Assembly: GCA_003978375.1 (NCBI GenBank)
Contig: QNZW01000027.1
Location: 1-5,073 of the forward strand
Length of the DNA: 5,073 nucleotides
Origin: Sulfurovum sp.
GTDB lineage: Bacteria > Campylobacterota > Campylobacteria > Campylobacterales > Sulfurovaceae
Reading direction: 5' to 3'
Of the stretch, positions 1 through 5,073 are shown piece by piece. The first letter of the stretch is position 1. The number at the start of each line of letters is the position of its first letter. The notes beneath the pieces were generated by a model. The model was given only the letters and a program-made list of their open reading frames with translations. It was not told the origin of the DNA and did no database searches. Both the position numbers and the translations under genes were made by a program.

Positions 1-1
1 A

Positions 2-313
2 CCTTCTAGCCCTGATTATGCACGATACCAATCAGATTTTTCAGATGGTTGTGGTCCTTTACTTACGTTAAATTGTGGCACAAAAAAGAAAGCATTTGCA
101 TTACTAAATCATCTGAAAATGGTAATACAAACAGCCAATATTGGTGATAATAGAACATTGGCTTTGCATATGACTTCTACAATTTATAGTGATTTTGATG
201 AAAAAGCACGTCAATTTTTGGGGGTAGATGAAGGACTTATTAGAGTCTCTATTGGTTTAGAAGACCCAGAAAGTATCGCCGAAGATTTTTTGCAAGCAGC
301 GACACATATATAA
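2..313 (+). CDS. PLP-dependent Cys/Met metabolism enzyme, C-terminal part (probable O-acetylhomoserine sulfhydrylase type)
   Basis: This is the last 103 codons of a gene whose start lies before the window; the frame is open from base 2 and ends at TAA 311-313. The C-terminus matches the Cys/Met-metabolism PLP enzyme family (MetY/MetB/MetZ type). The family elements seen are the stretch NIGDNRTLALH, followed by STIYS at the place of the usual HPASTTH segment, and LIRVSIGLEDPESI near the end, which contains the Arg that in this family holds the substrate carboxylate. These cytosolic enzymes replace the acetyl or succinyl group of an activated homoserine with sulfide or cysteine, giving homocysteine or cystathionine. 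The Pro normally following the His is Met here (HMTST). The lysine that binds PLP is outside the window, so the exact subtype (sulfhydrylase, cystathionine synthase or lyase) cannot be fixed. The next gene begins 11 bases downstream, suggesting one operon. Confidence 0.87.
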   Translation, partial: PSSPDYARYQSDFSDGCGPLLTLNCGTKKKAFALLNHLKMVIQTANIGDNRTLALHMTSTIYSDFDEKARQFLGVDEGLIRVSIGLEDPESIAEDFLQAATHI

Positions 314-318
314 GGAGA
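312..318 (+). promoter_or_regulatory. Ribosome binding site of arsC-like gene, overlapping the upstream stop codon
   Basis: AAGGAGA lies 6 bases before ATG 325 and shares its first two bases with the TAA (311-313) of the upstream gene. A strong Shine-Dalgarno sequence on top of a stop codon is typical of translationally coupled operon genes. It supports both the ATG 325 start and co-transcription with the upstream sulfur-metabolism gene. Confidence 0.8.
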
Positions 319-324
319 AAAAAT

Positions 325-678
325 ATGAACAATGTGATAGTTTGGCACAATCCAAGATGTAGTAAATCAAGAAATACAGTAGCACTTTTGGAAGAAAAGG
401 GCATAGGAATGACTATTGTAAAATATCTAGAAACACCACCTAATAAAGAAGAGATAAGTAATATCTTAAAGATGTTAAATATGTCTGCTAGAGAGCTTAT
501 GCGTACCAAAGAAGATATCTATAAAACACTCAATCTTCAAGAAGAAAGCTCTGAAGAAAAATTGATAGAAGCAATGGTCAATCATCCAAAATTGATTGAA
601 AGACCTATTGTTATAAAAGATGGTAAGGCCGCCATAGGACGTCCTATTGAAAAGATAGTAGCACTTCTTAATCAATAA
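325..678 (+). CDS. arsC: ArsC/YfgD-family glutaredoxin-like reductase (putative arsenate reductase)
   Basis: A complete 117-residue protein of the ArsC thioredoxin-fold family. The active-site loop HNPRCSKSRNT (residues 8-18) places the nucleophilic cysteine at Cys12, the same number as in E. coli ArsC. Arg60, Arg93 (in IERPIV) and Arg106 (in GRP) match the three arginines that bind arsenate in glutaredoxin-dependent ArsC (Arg60/94/107). All recognised catalytic positions are therefore kept. Known family members reduce arsenate to arsenite using glutathione and glutaredoxin. However, the short length is closer to the E. coli YfgD branch (about 119 residues) than to plasmid ArsC (141), and the YfgD branch's true substrate is less certain. 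No arsR, arsB or acr3 gene is visible; the neighbour is a sulfur amino acid gene. The start is fixed by a good ribosome binding site 6 bases upstream. Membership of the family is secure; arsenate as substrate is inferred. Confidence 0.92.
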   Translation: MNNVIVWHNPRCSKSRNTVALLEEKGIGMTIVKYLETPPNKEEISNILKMLNMSARELMRTKEDIYKTLNLQEESSEEKLIEAMVNHPKLIERPIVIKDGKAAIGRPIEKIVALLNQ

Positions 679-705
679 AGCATAATGATACTAATAAATC
701 TGGTA

Positions 706-2115
706 TTAAATGTGTTTTTGTAAATAGTATATAAAATCTTTTTCATCTAAATTTTTAGAATATTTATAGCCTTGTACCAAATGTAAGCCTAAAGAGACGA
801 GTATATCTTCTTCTGTTTGTGTCTCTACACCTTCTGCAATTATATCAAAATTGGCATATTTGGCAGCATAAAGAAGACTTATGATAAAAAGGTTATTGTT
901 TGTCGTATCACAGATACTTTTTGTCATGTTCATATCAAGTTTAATGATATTTGGTAAAGAGTTCGCAATCATAATAAGTGAACCATATCCACTACCAAAA
1001 TCATCAATAGCAATACTAAATCCTAAAGAGTGTAATTCATTGATAGTTTTGTTAAATGTCTTATGGTGTAATTGTCTAGAAAGATAGGCACTTTCTGTAA
1101 TTTCAATTTGAATATGAGCAATAAGGTGTTCATAGCCTTTTAGCTCTCTTTTAACCATCTCAATTAAATCAAAATGTGTCCATCTAAAGATAGCACGAGA
1201 GAGATTGAAAGCAATATGAAAATCTTTTGGAAACAATGATGCATATTTTTTTAAAAAGTCTATAAGTTTACGAAAAGAGATTTCAGTAAACTTAATAATA
1301 TATTTACTGTTTTCTAGAATATCTATATATTCTTGGGTTCGATTTTTATTTATAGATGTTCCAGGAAATTTAGAGAGACACTCCGCGCCTATGATTTTAT
1401 GTGTTTGTAGATTTATTTGAGGCTGATAGGTTAGTTCAAAGGATTCATCTTCTAATATTTTGAAAATAGTATGTTCTGAATTTACTTTATCTTGTAAATT
1501 ATTATAAAATGATTGTGTAAAACGTCTTATGGTAGAGGGTGTGTCACGATAGATATAGTCACTGGTTGAAATGGCAGCATAAAGGGTTAGTGGTTTGTAT
1601 GTCTCTAATTTGCCTGTATCTTGAGGATAGACAACATATCCTATATTGGTAGAAAATGAAAGATAAAATTGTTTATTTGTGTCAGATTGTAAAATATCAA
1701 ACTTTTCTAATCTCTCTTGTATTGCGTTTAAAATATCAGGCATTTCCTTTTCAATATTTTTTCCCCAAAGATGTATGGCAAATCCTATATGAACTCTAGC
1801 AAGGTAAGCATTGTTAGGTAAGCAAGTAGAAACTGCATCTAAAATTTCCTTCCATATATTTAAACTTTGGTCTGCACCTCCATAAATAGAAGAGCGTTGC
1901 ACATCTTTTACGTCAATGGCACAAAAAACTCCGTTTATATTATTTGTATTTAAATGTTTTAATAATAGCTCCCCACACTGAAGCATCTTTTTTTGACTAT
2001 TGTATTTTGTTGTAACATCAATATCTTCAGGAGAATTTAGAAAAGCTTCTAATTGTTTGAGATATTTTGTATTACAAGAAGAAGGTGAAGAAAAATGGTA
2101 TTTTTTTATGGACAT
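706..2115 (-). CDS. GGDEF-EAL protein with degenerate GGDEF and apparently intact EAL: putative c-di-GMP phosphodiesterase
   Basis: A 469-residue protein with no signal peptide, membrane segment or PAS-like sensor that I can see, so probably cytosolic. Residues about 60-200 have a GGDEF fold pattern: AIDVKD near 66-71, STNIGYVVYP (155-164) matching the SIGIAVYP strand, and AISTSDYIYR (181-190) matching the helix with ADxALYxAK. The catalytic GGDEF is gone: after Ala106-Arg107 the sequence is VHIGFAIHLWG, so cyclase activity is not expected. Residues about 222-469 form an EAL domain. Glu245 lies in ECL (for EAL), Asn304 in FNLS, Glu338 and Glu341 in EITES, Asp371-Asp372 in DDFGSGYGSL, Lys392 in IKLD, Glu428 in AEGVET and Gln448 in QGYKYSK. 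These are the expected Mg/Mn-binding and catalytic residues of enzymes that hydrolyse c-di-GMP to pGpG. Loss of Ala in EAL and Arg to Lys at the EALLRW Arg are mild deviations. The start ATG at 2113-2115 has no strong Shine-Dalgarno sequence. The gene is convergent with arsC, 27 bases apart, and divergent from the ABC-F gene. Confidence 0.92.
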   Translation of the reverse strand: MSIKKYHFSSPSSCNTKYLKQLEAFLNSPEDIDVTTKYNSQKKMLQCGELLLKHLNTNNINGVFCAIDVKDVQRSSIYGGADQSLNIWKEILDAVSTCLPNNAYLARVHIGFAIHLWGKNIEKEMPDILNAIQERLEKFDILQSDTNKQFYLSFSTNIGYVVYPQDTGKLETYKPLTLYAAISTSDYIYRDTPSTIRRFTQSFYNNLQDKVNSEHTIFKILEDESFELTYQPQINLQTHKIIGAECLSKFPGTSINKNRTQEYIDILENSKYIIKFTEISFRKLIDFLKKYASLFPKDFHIAFNLSRAIFRWTHFDLIEMVKRELKGYEHLIAHIQIEITESAYLSRQLHHKTFNKTINELHSLGFSIAIDDFGSGYGSLIMIANSLPNIIKLDMNMTKSICDTTNNNLFIISLLYAAKYANFDIIAEGVETQTEEDILVSLGLHLVQGYKYSKNLDEKDFIYYLQKHI

Positions 2116-2138
2116 AACTATGGTATCTTTATTGATTT

Positions 2139-2166
2139 AATATATAAACGTAAACTATGTATTAAA
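2139..2166 (-). promoter_or_regulatory. Candidate sigma-70-type promoter for the GGDEF-EAL gene
   Basis: On the minus strand, TATATT (2144 down to 2139) is one base from the TATAAT -10 consensus. TTTAAT (2166 down to 2161) sits 16 bases further upstream and matches TTGACA at only three positions. Transcription would start about 15-20 bases before the ATG at 2115. The -35 region and spacer lie inside the left arm of the inverted repeat at 2153-2193. This is a pattern match in AT-rich DNA, so the call is weak. Confidence 0.3.
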
Positions 2167-2193
2167 GGCAGTGAATGATTTTAATACGTAGTT
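2153..2193. repeat. Inverted repeat, 14-bp arms with one mismatch, in the divergent intergenic region
   Basis: The left arm AACTATGTATTAAA (2153-2166) and right arm TTTAATACGTAGTT (2180-2193) are complementary at 13 of 14 positions. The exception, T2158 opposite G2188, would still pair as a wobble in RNA. The spacer is 13 bases (2167-2179). A related direct copy, AACTATGGTAT, occurs at 2116-2126 just upstream of the GGDEF-EAL start codon. The left arm overlaps the predicted promoter of that gene, which makes an operator possible. The stem is AT-rich and not followed by a clean T-run, so an intrinsic terminator is unlikely. Confidence 0.7.
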
Positions 2194-2215
2194 CATGTTC
2201 ATCGGTACTCTATAC

Positions 2216-2250
2216 TAAGTATAATTAAAAACAGGTATTAATTATACTTA
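2216..2250. repeat. Perfect inverted repeat, 12-bp arms, in the divergent intergenic region
   Basis: The arms TAAGTATAATTA (2216-2227) and TAATTATACTTA (2239-2250) are exact reverse complements, separated by 11 bases (2228-2238). The left arm overlaps a smaller palindrome, TATACT-A-AGTATA (2211-2223). The half-site TATACT/AGTATA therefore occurs three times, at 2211-2216, 2218-2223 and 2243-2248. It lies about 33 bases upstream of the candidate -35 of the ABC-F gene. This could be a regulator binding site or a cruciform/hairpin; no regulator can be named. Confidence 0.75.
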
Positions 2251-2282
2251 TACCTTGAAAATATATGAAACTTAGTTATTTT

Positions 2283-2311
2283 TTCTCACTTTCAGCACAT
2301 TATGTTAAAAT
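2283..2311 (+). promoter_or_regulatory. Candidate promoter for the ABC-F gene
   Basis: TAAAAT at 2306-2311 is a good -10 box preceded by TGT (2303-2305), giving an extended -10 (TGnTAAAAT). TTCTCA at 2283-2288 is 17 bases upstream and matches TTGACA at four of six positions. Transcription would start near 2318, leaving a leader of about 24 bases. That fits the Shine-Dalgarno sequence at 2331-2335. The call rests on pattern and position only. Confidence 0.45.
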
Positions 2312-2327
2312 CCTCTCTATTACAAAC

Positions 2328-2335
2328 AAGAAGGA
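2328..2335 (+). promoter_or_regulatory. Ribosome binding site that selects the GTG start of the ABC-F gene
   Basis: AAGAAGGA ends 6 bases before GTG 2342-2344. An ATG at 2340-2342 overlaps this start but is in another frame and would end after five codons (MCLVQ, stop). The good spacing to GTG and the family-like N-terminus MLSTVNLTQRYG support GTG as the real start. Confidence 0.65.
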
Positions 2336-2341
2336 TAAGAT

Positions 2342-3937
2342 GTGCTTAGTACAGTAAACTTAACACAAAGATATGGCAAAAGAGTACTTTTTGATAAAAT
2401 CACTATAACGCTAGACGGGGGGAAAAGATATGGACTTATAGGTGCTAATGGTGCAGGAAAATCTACCTTTATGAAAATTTTAGCAGGGGAATTGGAACAG
2501 AGTGATGGAGAAGTGCAACTCCAACCAGGGCTTAAACTCGGAATGTTAAGTCAAAATCAATATGCATTTGAAGAGTTTACACTAAAAGATGCTGTACTCT
2601 ATGGAAACAAAAAACTTTTTGATGCACAAAAAGAGAAAGAAAAACTCTATATGGAAGGCGACTTTGAGAATGATGCAGTCAATAACCGTTTAGGTGAACT
2701 AGAAATGATATGTGCAGACGAAGATCCAACATATGAGTCTGATGTCAAAATAGAAAAACTTTTGCAATCGTTGGGATTTCCTACAGAACAACATGAAGAG
2801 TTGATGTCTTCACTTACAGGAGGAGATAAATTTAAAATTTTACTTGCTCAGGTATTGTTTTTAAAACCAGATGTTTTGTTACTTGATGAACCTACCAATA
2901 ACCTCGATATGGAAACGATTTCATGGCTAGAAAATGAGCTTAAGCATCATGAGGGTACATTGATGGTCATTTCGCATGATAGACATTTTCTCAATGGTGT
3001 AGTAACACATATTCTTGATTTGGATTTTCAAAATATTCGAGAATTTACAGGCAATTATGATGAGTGGTATATTGCTGCAAATCTTATTGCCAAACAAGCA
3101 CAAGCAGATAGAAGTAAGGCACTCAAAGAGAAAGAGGAGTTAGAAAAATTTATTACACGATTTTCAGCCAATGCCTCTAAAGCCAAACAAGCAACCTCAA
3201 GACAAAAACAATTAGATAAACTTGATGTGCAAGAGATAAAACTTTCTAGTAGACGTGATCCTTCTATTATGTTCAAACCACATCGAGATATAGGAAATGA
3301 AGTCCTTGAAGTTGAAAAAATTTCAAAGTCATATGAGGGACAAAAAGTATTTGAAAATCTTAATTTTAAAGTCAATAAGGGTGATAAAATAGCGCTCATA
3401 GGAGCAAATGGTGTAGGTAAAACAACCTTACTTCAGATTTTGATGGAAGAGATAGATGCAGACACGGGTCATTTTAAATGGGGACAAACGATCGCTTTTA
3501 GTTATTTTCCTCAAAATACAACCGATTTAGTGGTAGGCGATGAAGAGCTACCTCAGTGGATACAAGGATTTGATGCAAAATGGCATATTGATGACATACG
3601 TAAAACATTGGGACGTATGCTTTTTTCTGGTGAAGAACAGAAAAAAAAGATTGATGCTTGTTCAGGAGGAGAAAAACACCGTGTGATGCTCTCTAAAATG
3701 ATGATGGATAGTTCAAATTTTTTAGTATTAGATGAACCAAACAATCACTTAGATCTTGAAGCAATCGTAGCACTTGGTGAAGCACTGCACAATTACCAAG
3801 GTGGTGTGATTTGTGTTTCTCATGATAGAGAGTTAATTGATGCTTTTGCAAACCGTATCCTTAAAATCAATGAGGATGGTACAATTATTGACTTTGAAGG
3901 TGATTATGAGTCTTTTGTAGAACAATACGGAGAATAA
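2342..3937 (+). CDS. ybiT: YbiT-type ABC-F ATPase (ribosome-associated translation factor)
   Basis: A full-length 531-residue ABC-F protein, with two ATP-binding domains and no membrane segments; E. coli YbiT is about 530 residues and collinear. Domain 1 has Walker A GANGAGKS (34-41), a signature-like LTGGDKF (158-164), Walker B with DEPTNNLD (182-189) and the switch His212 in SHDRHF. The linker, about 240-310, is charged and carries RFSANASKAKQATSRQKQ (273-290), which closely matches the YbiT P-site-tRNA-interaction linker. Domain 2 has Walker A GANGVGKT (354-361), CSGGEKH (440-446), DEPNNHLD (464-471) and SHDRE (493-497). Both catalytic glutamates, Glu183 and Glu465, are present. ABC-F proteins bind the ribosomal E site and relieve or prevent stalled peptidyl-tRNA states; YbiT's specific job is less defined. 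This is a housekeeping type rather than an antibiotic-resistance type, judging from the linker. The one oddity is Asn for Thr in the second DEPTNHLD. The start is GTG. Confidence 0.95.
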   Translation: MLSTVNLTQRYGKRVLFDKITITLDGGKRYGLIGANGAGKSTFMKILAGELEQSDGEVQLQPGLKLGMLSQNQYAFEEFTLKDAVLYGNKKLFDAQKEKEKLYMEGDFENDAVNNRLGELEMICADEDPTYESDVKIEKLLQSLGFPTEQHEELMSSLTGGDKFKILLAQVLFLKPDVLLLDEPTNNLDMETISWLENELKHHEGTLMVISHDRHFLNGVVTHILDLDFQNIREFTGNYDEWYIAANLIAKQAQADRSKALKEKEELEKFITRFSANASKAKQATSRQKQLDKLDVQEIKLSSRRDPSIMFKPHRDIGNEVLEVEKISKSYEGQKVFENLNFKVNKGDKIALIGANGVGKTTLLQILMEEIDADTGHFKWGQTIAFSYFPQNTTDLVVGDEELPQWIQGFDAKWHIDDIRKTLGRMLFSGEEQKKKIDACSGGEKHRVMLSKMMMDSSNFLVLDEPNNHLDLEAIVALGEALHNYQGGVICVSHDRELIDAFANRILKINEDGTIIDFEGDYESFVEQYGE

Positions 3938-3951
3938 TTAGAATAATTAGT

Positions 3952-3957
3952 TATAAT
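3952..3957 (+). promoter_or_regulatory. Possible -10 box ahead of the DUF2018-like gene
   Basis: An exact TATAAT lies in a very AT-rich 56-base gap between the ABC-F stop and the next ATG. It is about 37 bases before ATG 3994, with no recognisable -35. The tandem GAATAATTA copies at 3932-3940 and 3941-3949 directly precede it. Chance occurrence is likely in such AT-rich DNA, and readthrough from the ABC-F gene is equally possible since no terminator hairpin is seen in the gap. Confidence 0.22.
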
Positions 3958-3993
3958 TATTTAATGACATAAAAAGAAAATAGAGGTAAAAAG

Positions 3994-4293
3994 ATGAGTG
4001 AATATAAAGATGAAGATGATGATTATGGTGATTATAAAGATGATTTTTGGGGGAGAACACCACAATCAAGTTATTTTGAAATAGCAAAGAGTGCCAATCA
4101 AAATGTGGTTGAAAATGAACTAGAATTGGTTTTTCGACGACTTGCAGTTGCTGAGCGAATGCTTGAAGAGAGAGGATTAGATGATGCACTTGAACGAGAG
4201 ATAAAAGCAACCGTAATAGATGAAGACATTGATGGGAGAACAGCTACAGTATTTATTGATCTTGTGGCAAATATTGTAACAAAATGTGAATAG
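3994..4293 (+). CDS. DUF2018-like small protein (HP0242-type), function unknown
   Basis: A 99-residue protein. The ATG is preceded by AGAGG (3982-3986) with 7-base spacing. Residues 1-19 are extremely acidic, with YKD repeated at 4-6 and 14-16. From about residue 17 the sequence is predicted helical: DDFWGRTPQSSYFEIA, then NELELVFRRLAVAERMLEER (40-59), then IDEDIDGRTATVFIDLVANI (75-94). From memory, this matches the pattern of H. pylori HP0242 (DUF2018): F-x-G-x-P near the start, ELE-x-LLALLE in the middle, and IDEE-x-R-x-VI-x-ANIL at the end. HP0242 is known as a small all-helical dimer with a knotted chain topology; its role is unknown. In H. pylori, HP0242 lies two genes from the octaprenyl synthase HP0240. 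Here the prenyl synthase starts 19 bases downstream, which supports both the family call and a conserved operon. No signal peptide or membrane segment is seen. Confidence 0.78.
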   Translation: MSEYKDEDDDYGDYKDDFWGRTPQSSYFEIAKSANQNVVENELELVFRRLAVAERMLEERGLDDALEREIKATVIDEDIDGRTATVFIDLVANIVTKCE

Positions 4294-4312
4294 AAGAAGG
4301 GCGTAGTAGATA

Positions 4313-5073
4313 GTGTTAAATGCAGTTGAGAGAAAGATAGAACAATATATTGTTGAATTAGATGACAAAGAGGTACATACACTTTATGAAAAATTACCTC
4401 AAGGAAAACGATTACGTGCAAAACTTATTTTAAAAATAGCTGGTTCAAATTTATCTGTGATTAAAACAGCAGCTATTGTAGAGATGATTCATGCGGCATC
4501 TTTGTTGCATGATGATGTGATAGATGATGCGTATATTCGTCGTTCTAAACCCTCTTTAAATGCACTCTATGGAAACAAAACAGCTATTATGTTGGGAGAT
4601 ATTTTGTATTCCAAAGCTTTTTTAGAGTTGAATGCCATTTCAACAGATATAGCCAAAATTATTTCATATGCAGTAGTGCAATTAAGTCTTGGGGAACTCA
4701 AAGATGTTTCACTCTCTAAAGCATTTAATGTCAATAAAGCACTTTATCTTGAGATGATGTACCAAAAAACAGCTTCATTAATGGAAGCAAGTGCAGGAGC
4801 TGCGGCAACACTTGTGGGCAAAGACAAAGTAGCCTATATGAGATATGGACGCAACCTTGGTATGGCATTTCAAATGATAGATGATATCTTAGATATCACA
4901 AAGGATGAAGCTACCTTGGGTAAACCTGCTTTACATGACTTTGAAGAGGGAAAAACAACATTGCCTTATATCTATCTTTATGAGTCTTTAAATAAAGATG
5001 ACAAAATAAAGCTTGTATCATTGCATGGTAAAAAATTGAGTGTAGATGAGCAAGTATGGATTAAGACAATGAT
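4313..5073 (+). CDS. ispB: All-trans-polyprenyl diphosphate synthase, N-terminal part (octaprenyl/hexaprenyl type)
   Basis: The first 253 codons of a gene that continues past the window; the family is usually about 300 residues. It has QGKRLR (30-35) matching the substrate-binding GGKRLR, and the first Asp-rich motif DDVID (67-71) followed by RR (76-77). The second Asp-rich motif is DDILD (190-194), with GK at 203-204 and EGKTTLP (212-218). These residues bind Mg and the allylic and isopentenyl diphosphates. The residues just before the first motif are small (Ala62, Ser63 at -5/-4), which in this family permits a long chain rather than stopping at farnesyl. The likely product is the C30-C40 side chain of menaquinone; the exact length cannot be read. 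The start is GTG 4313: an in-frame TAG at 4307-4309 rules out earlier starts. AAGGG at 4297-4301 is 11 bases away, a rather long spacing. It is 19 bases from the DUF2018-like gene, probably co-transcribed. Confidence 0.93.
   Translation, partial: MLNAVERKIEQYIVELDDKEVHTLYEKLPQGKRLRAKLILKIAGSNLSVIKTAAIVEMIHAASLLHDDVIDDAYIRRSKPSLNALYGNKTAIMLGDILYSKAFLELNAISTDIAKIISYAVVQLSLGELKDVSLSKAFNVNKALYLEMMYQKTASLMEASAGAAATLVGKDKVAYMRYGRNLGMAFQMIDDILDITKDEATLGKPALHDFEEGKTTLPYIYLYESLNKDDKIKLVSLHGKKLSVDEQVWIKTM

Noticed and set aside
249..675. Minus-strand open frames across the arsC-like gene
   Set aside because: They lie opposite a gene with clear family motifs, have no ribosome binding site or recognisable product, and are antisense shadows.
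679..720. Possible bidirectional terminator between the convergent arsC-like and GGDEF-EAL genes
   Set aside because: The best hairpin is TGATAC (686-691) with GTATTA (703-708): six pairs including one G-U, an 11-base loop and no directly adjacent T-run. It is too weak to call.
2153..2250. The two intergenic inverted repeats as termini of a miniature transposable element
   Set aside because: The two hairpins are not copies of each other, no flanking target-site duplication is evident, and each is a self-contained dyad rather than distant terminal repeats.
3055..3744. Minus-strand open frames inside the ABC-F gene
   Set aside because: They are antisense to a strongly conserved coding sequence; the Ser/Cys/Leu-rich translations are typical of shadow frames.
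3932..3960. Tandem GAATAATTA copies as an iteron or mobile-element footprint
   Set aside because: There are only two 9-base copies in very AT-rich DNA, partly overlapping the ABC-F stop codon; slippage or chance explains them.
4000..4045. An engineered FLAG tag
   Set aside because: The sequence is only FLAG-like, never an exact DYKDDDDK, uses the local AT-rich codons and is flanked by natural sequence, so an artificial tag is unlikely.
3947..4421. Minus-strand open frames opposite the DUF2018-like gene
   Set aside because: The His/Leu/Ser-rich low-complexity translations mirror the acidic codons of the plus-strand gene; no family motif is seen.

Overview
The window is AT-rich, gene-dense bacterial DNA, most likely from a Campylobacterota (epsilonproteobacterial) genome, perhaps a Sulfurovum- or Sulfurimonas-like organism. 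The phylum call rests on three points: strongly A/T-biased codon use, a small protein resembling the Helicobacter DUF2018/HP0242 family, and its position just upstream of a polyprenyl diphosphate synthase gene, as I recall from H. pylori. The genus is a guess.

Layout: (1) Bases 2-313 (+) are the 3' end of a PLP-dependent Cys/Met-metabolism enzyme, probably an O-acetylhomoserine sulfhydrylase type. (2) Bases 325-678 (+) encode a complete ArsC/YfgD-type thioredoxin-fold reductase; its ribosome binding site overlaps the upstream stop codon, so the two are probably co-transcribed. (3) Bases 706-2115 (-) encode a soluble GGDEF-EAL protein, convergent with arsC. Its GGDEF half is degenerate and its EAL half keeps all the metal and catalytic residues I can place, so it is predicted to degrade c-di-GMP. 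(4) Bases 2116-2341 are a divergent intergenic region with two long AT-rich inverted repeats and plausible promoters facing both ways. (5) Bases 2342-3937 (+) encode a full-length YbiT-type ABC-F ATPase, a ribosome-associated protein, starting at GTG. (6) Bases 3994-4293 (+) encode a 99-residue DUF2018-like protein with a very acidic N-terminus. (7) Bases 4313-5073 (+) are the 5' part of an all-trans-polyprenyl diphosphate synthase gene that runs off the window, probably making the quinone side chain.

The genes are mostly housekeeping: sulfur amino acid synthesis, a small thiol reductase, c-di-GMP turnover, ribosome maintenance and isoprenoid quinone synthesis. I see no mobile element, CRISPR array, RNA gene, or clear undescribed multi-gene system. 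The least explained parts are the paired inverted repeats at 2153-2250, the degenerate-GGDEF/EAL protein beside them, and the DUF2018-like protein next to the prenyl synthase.
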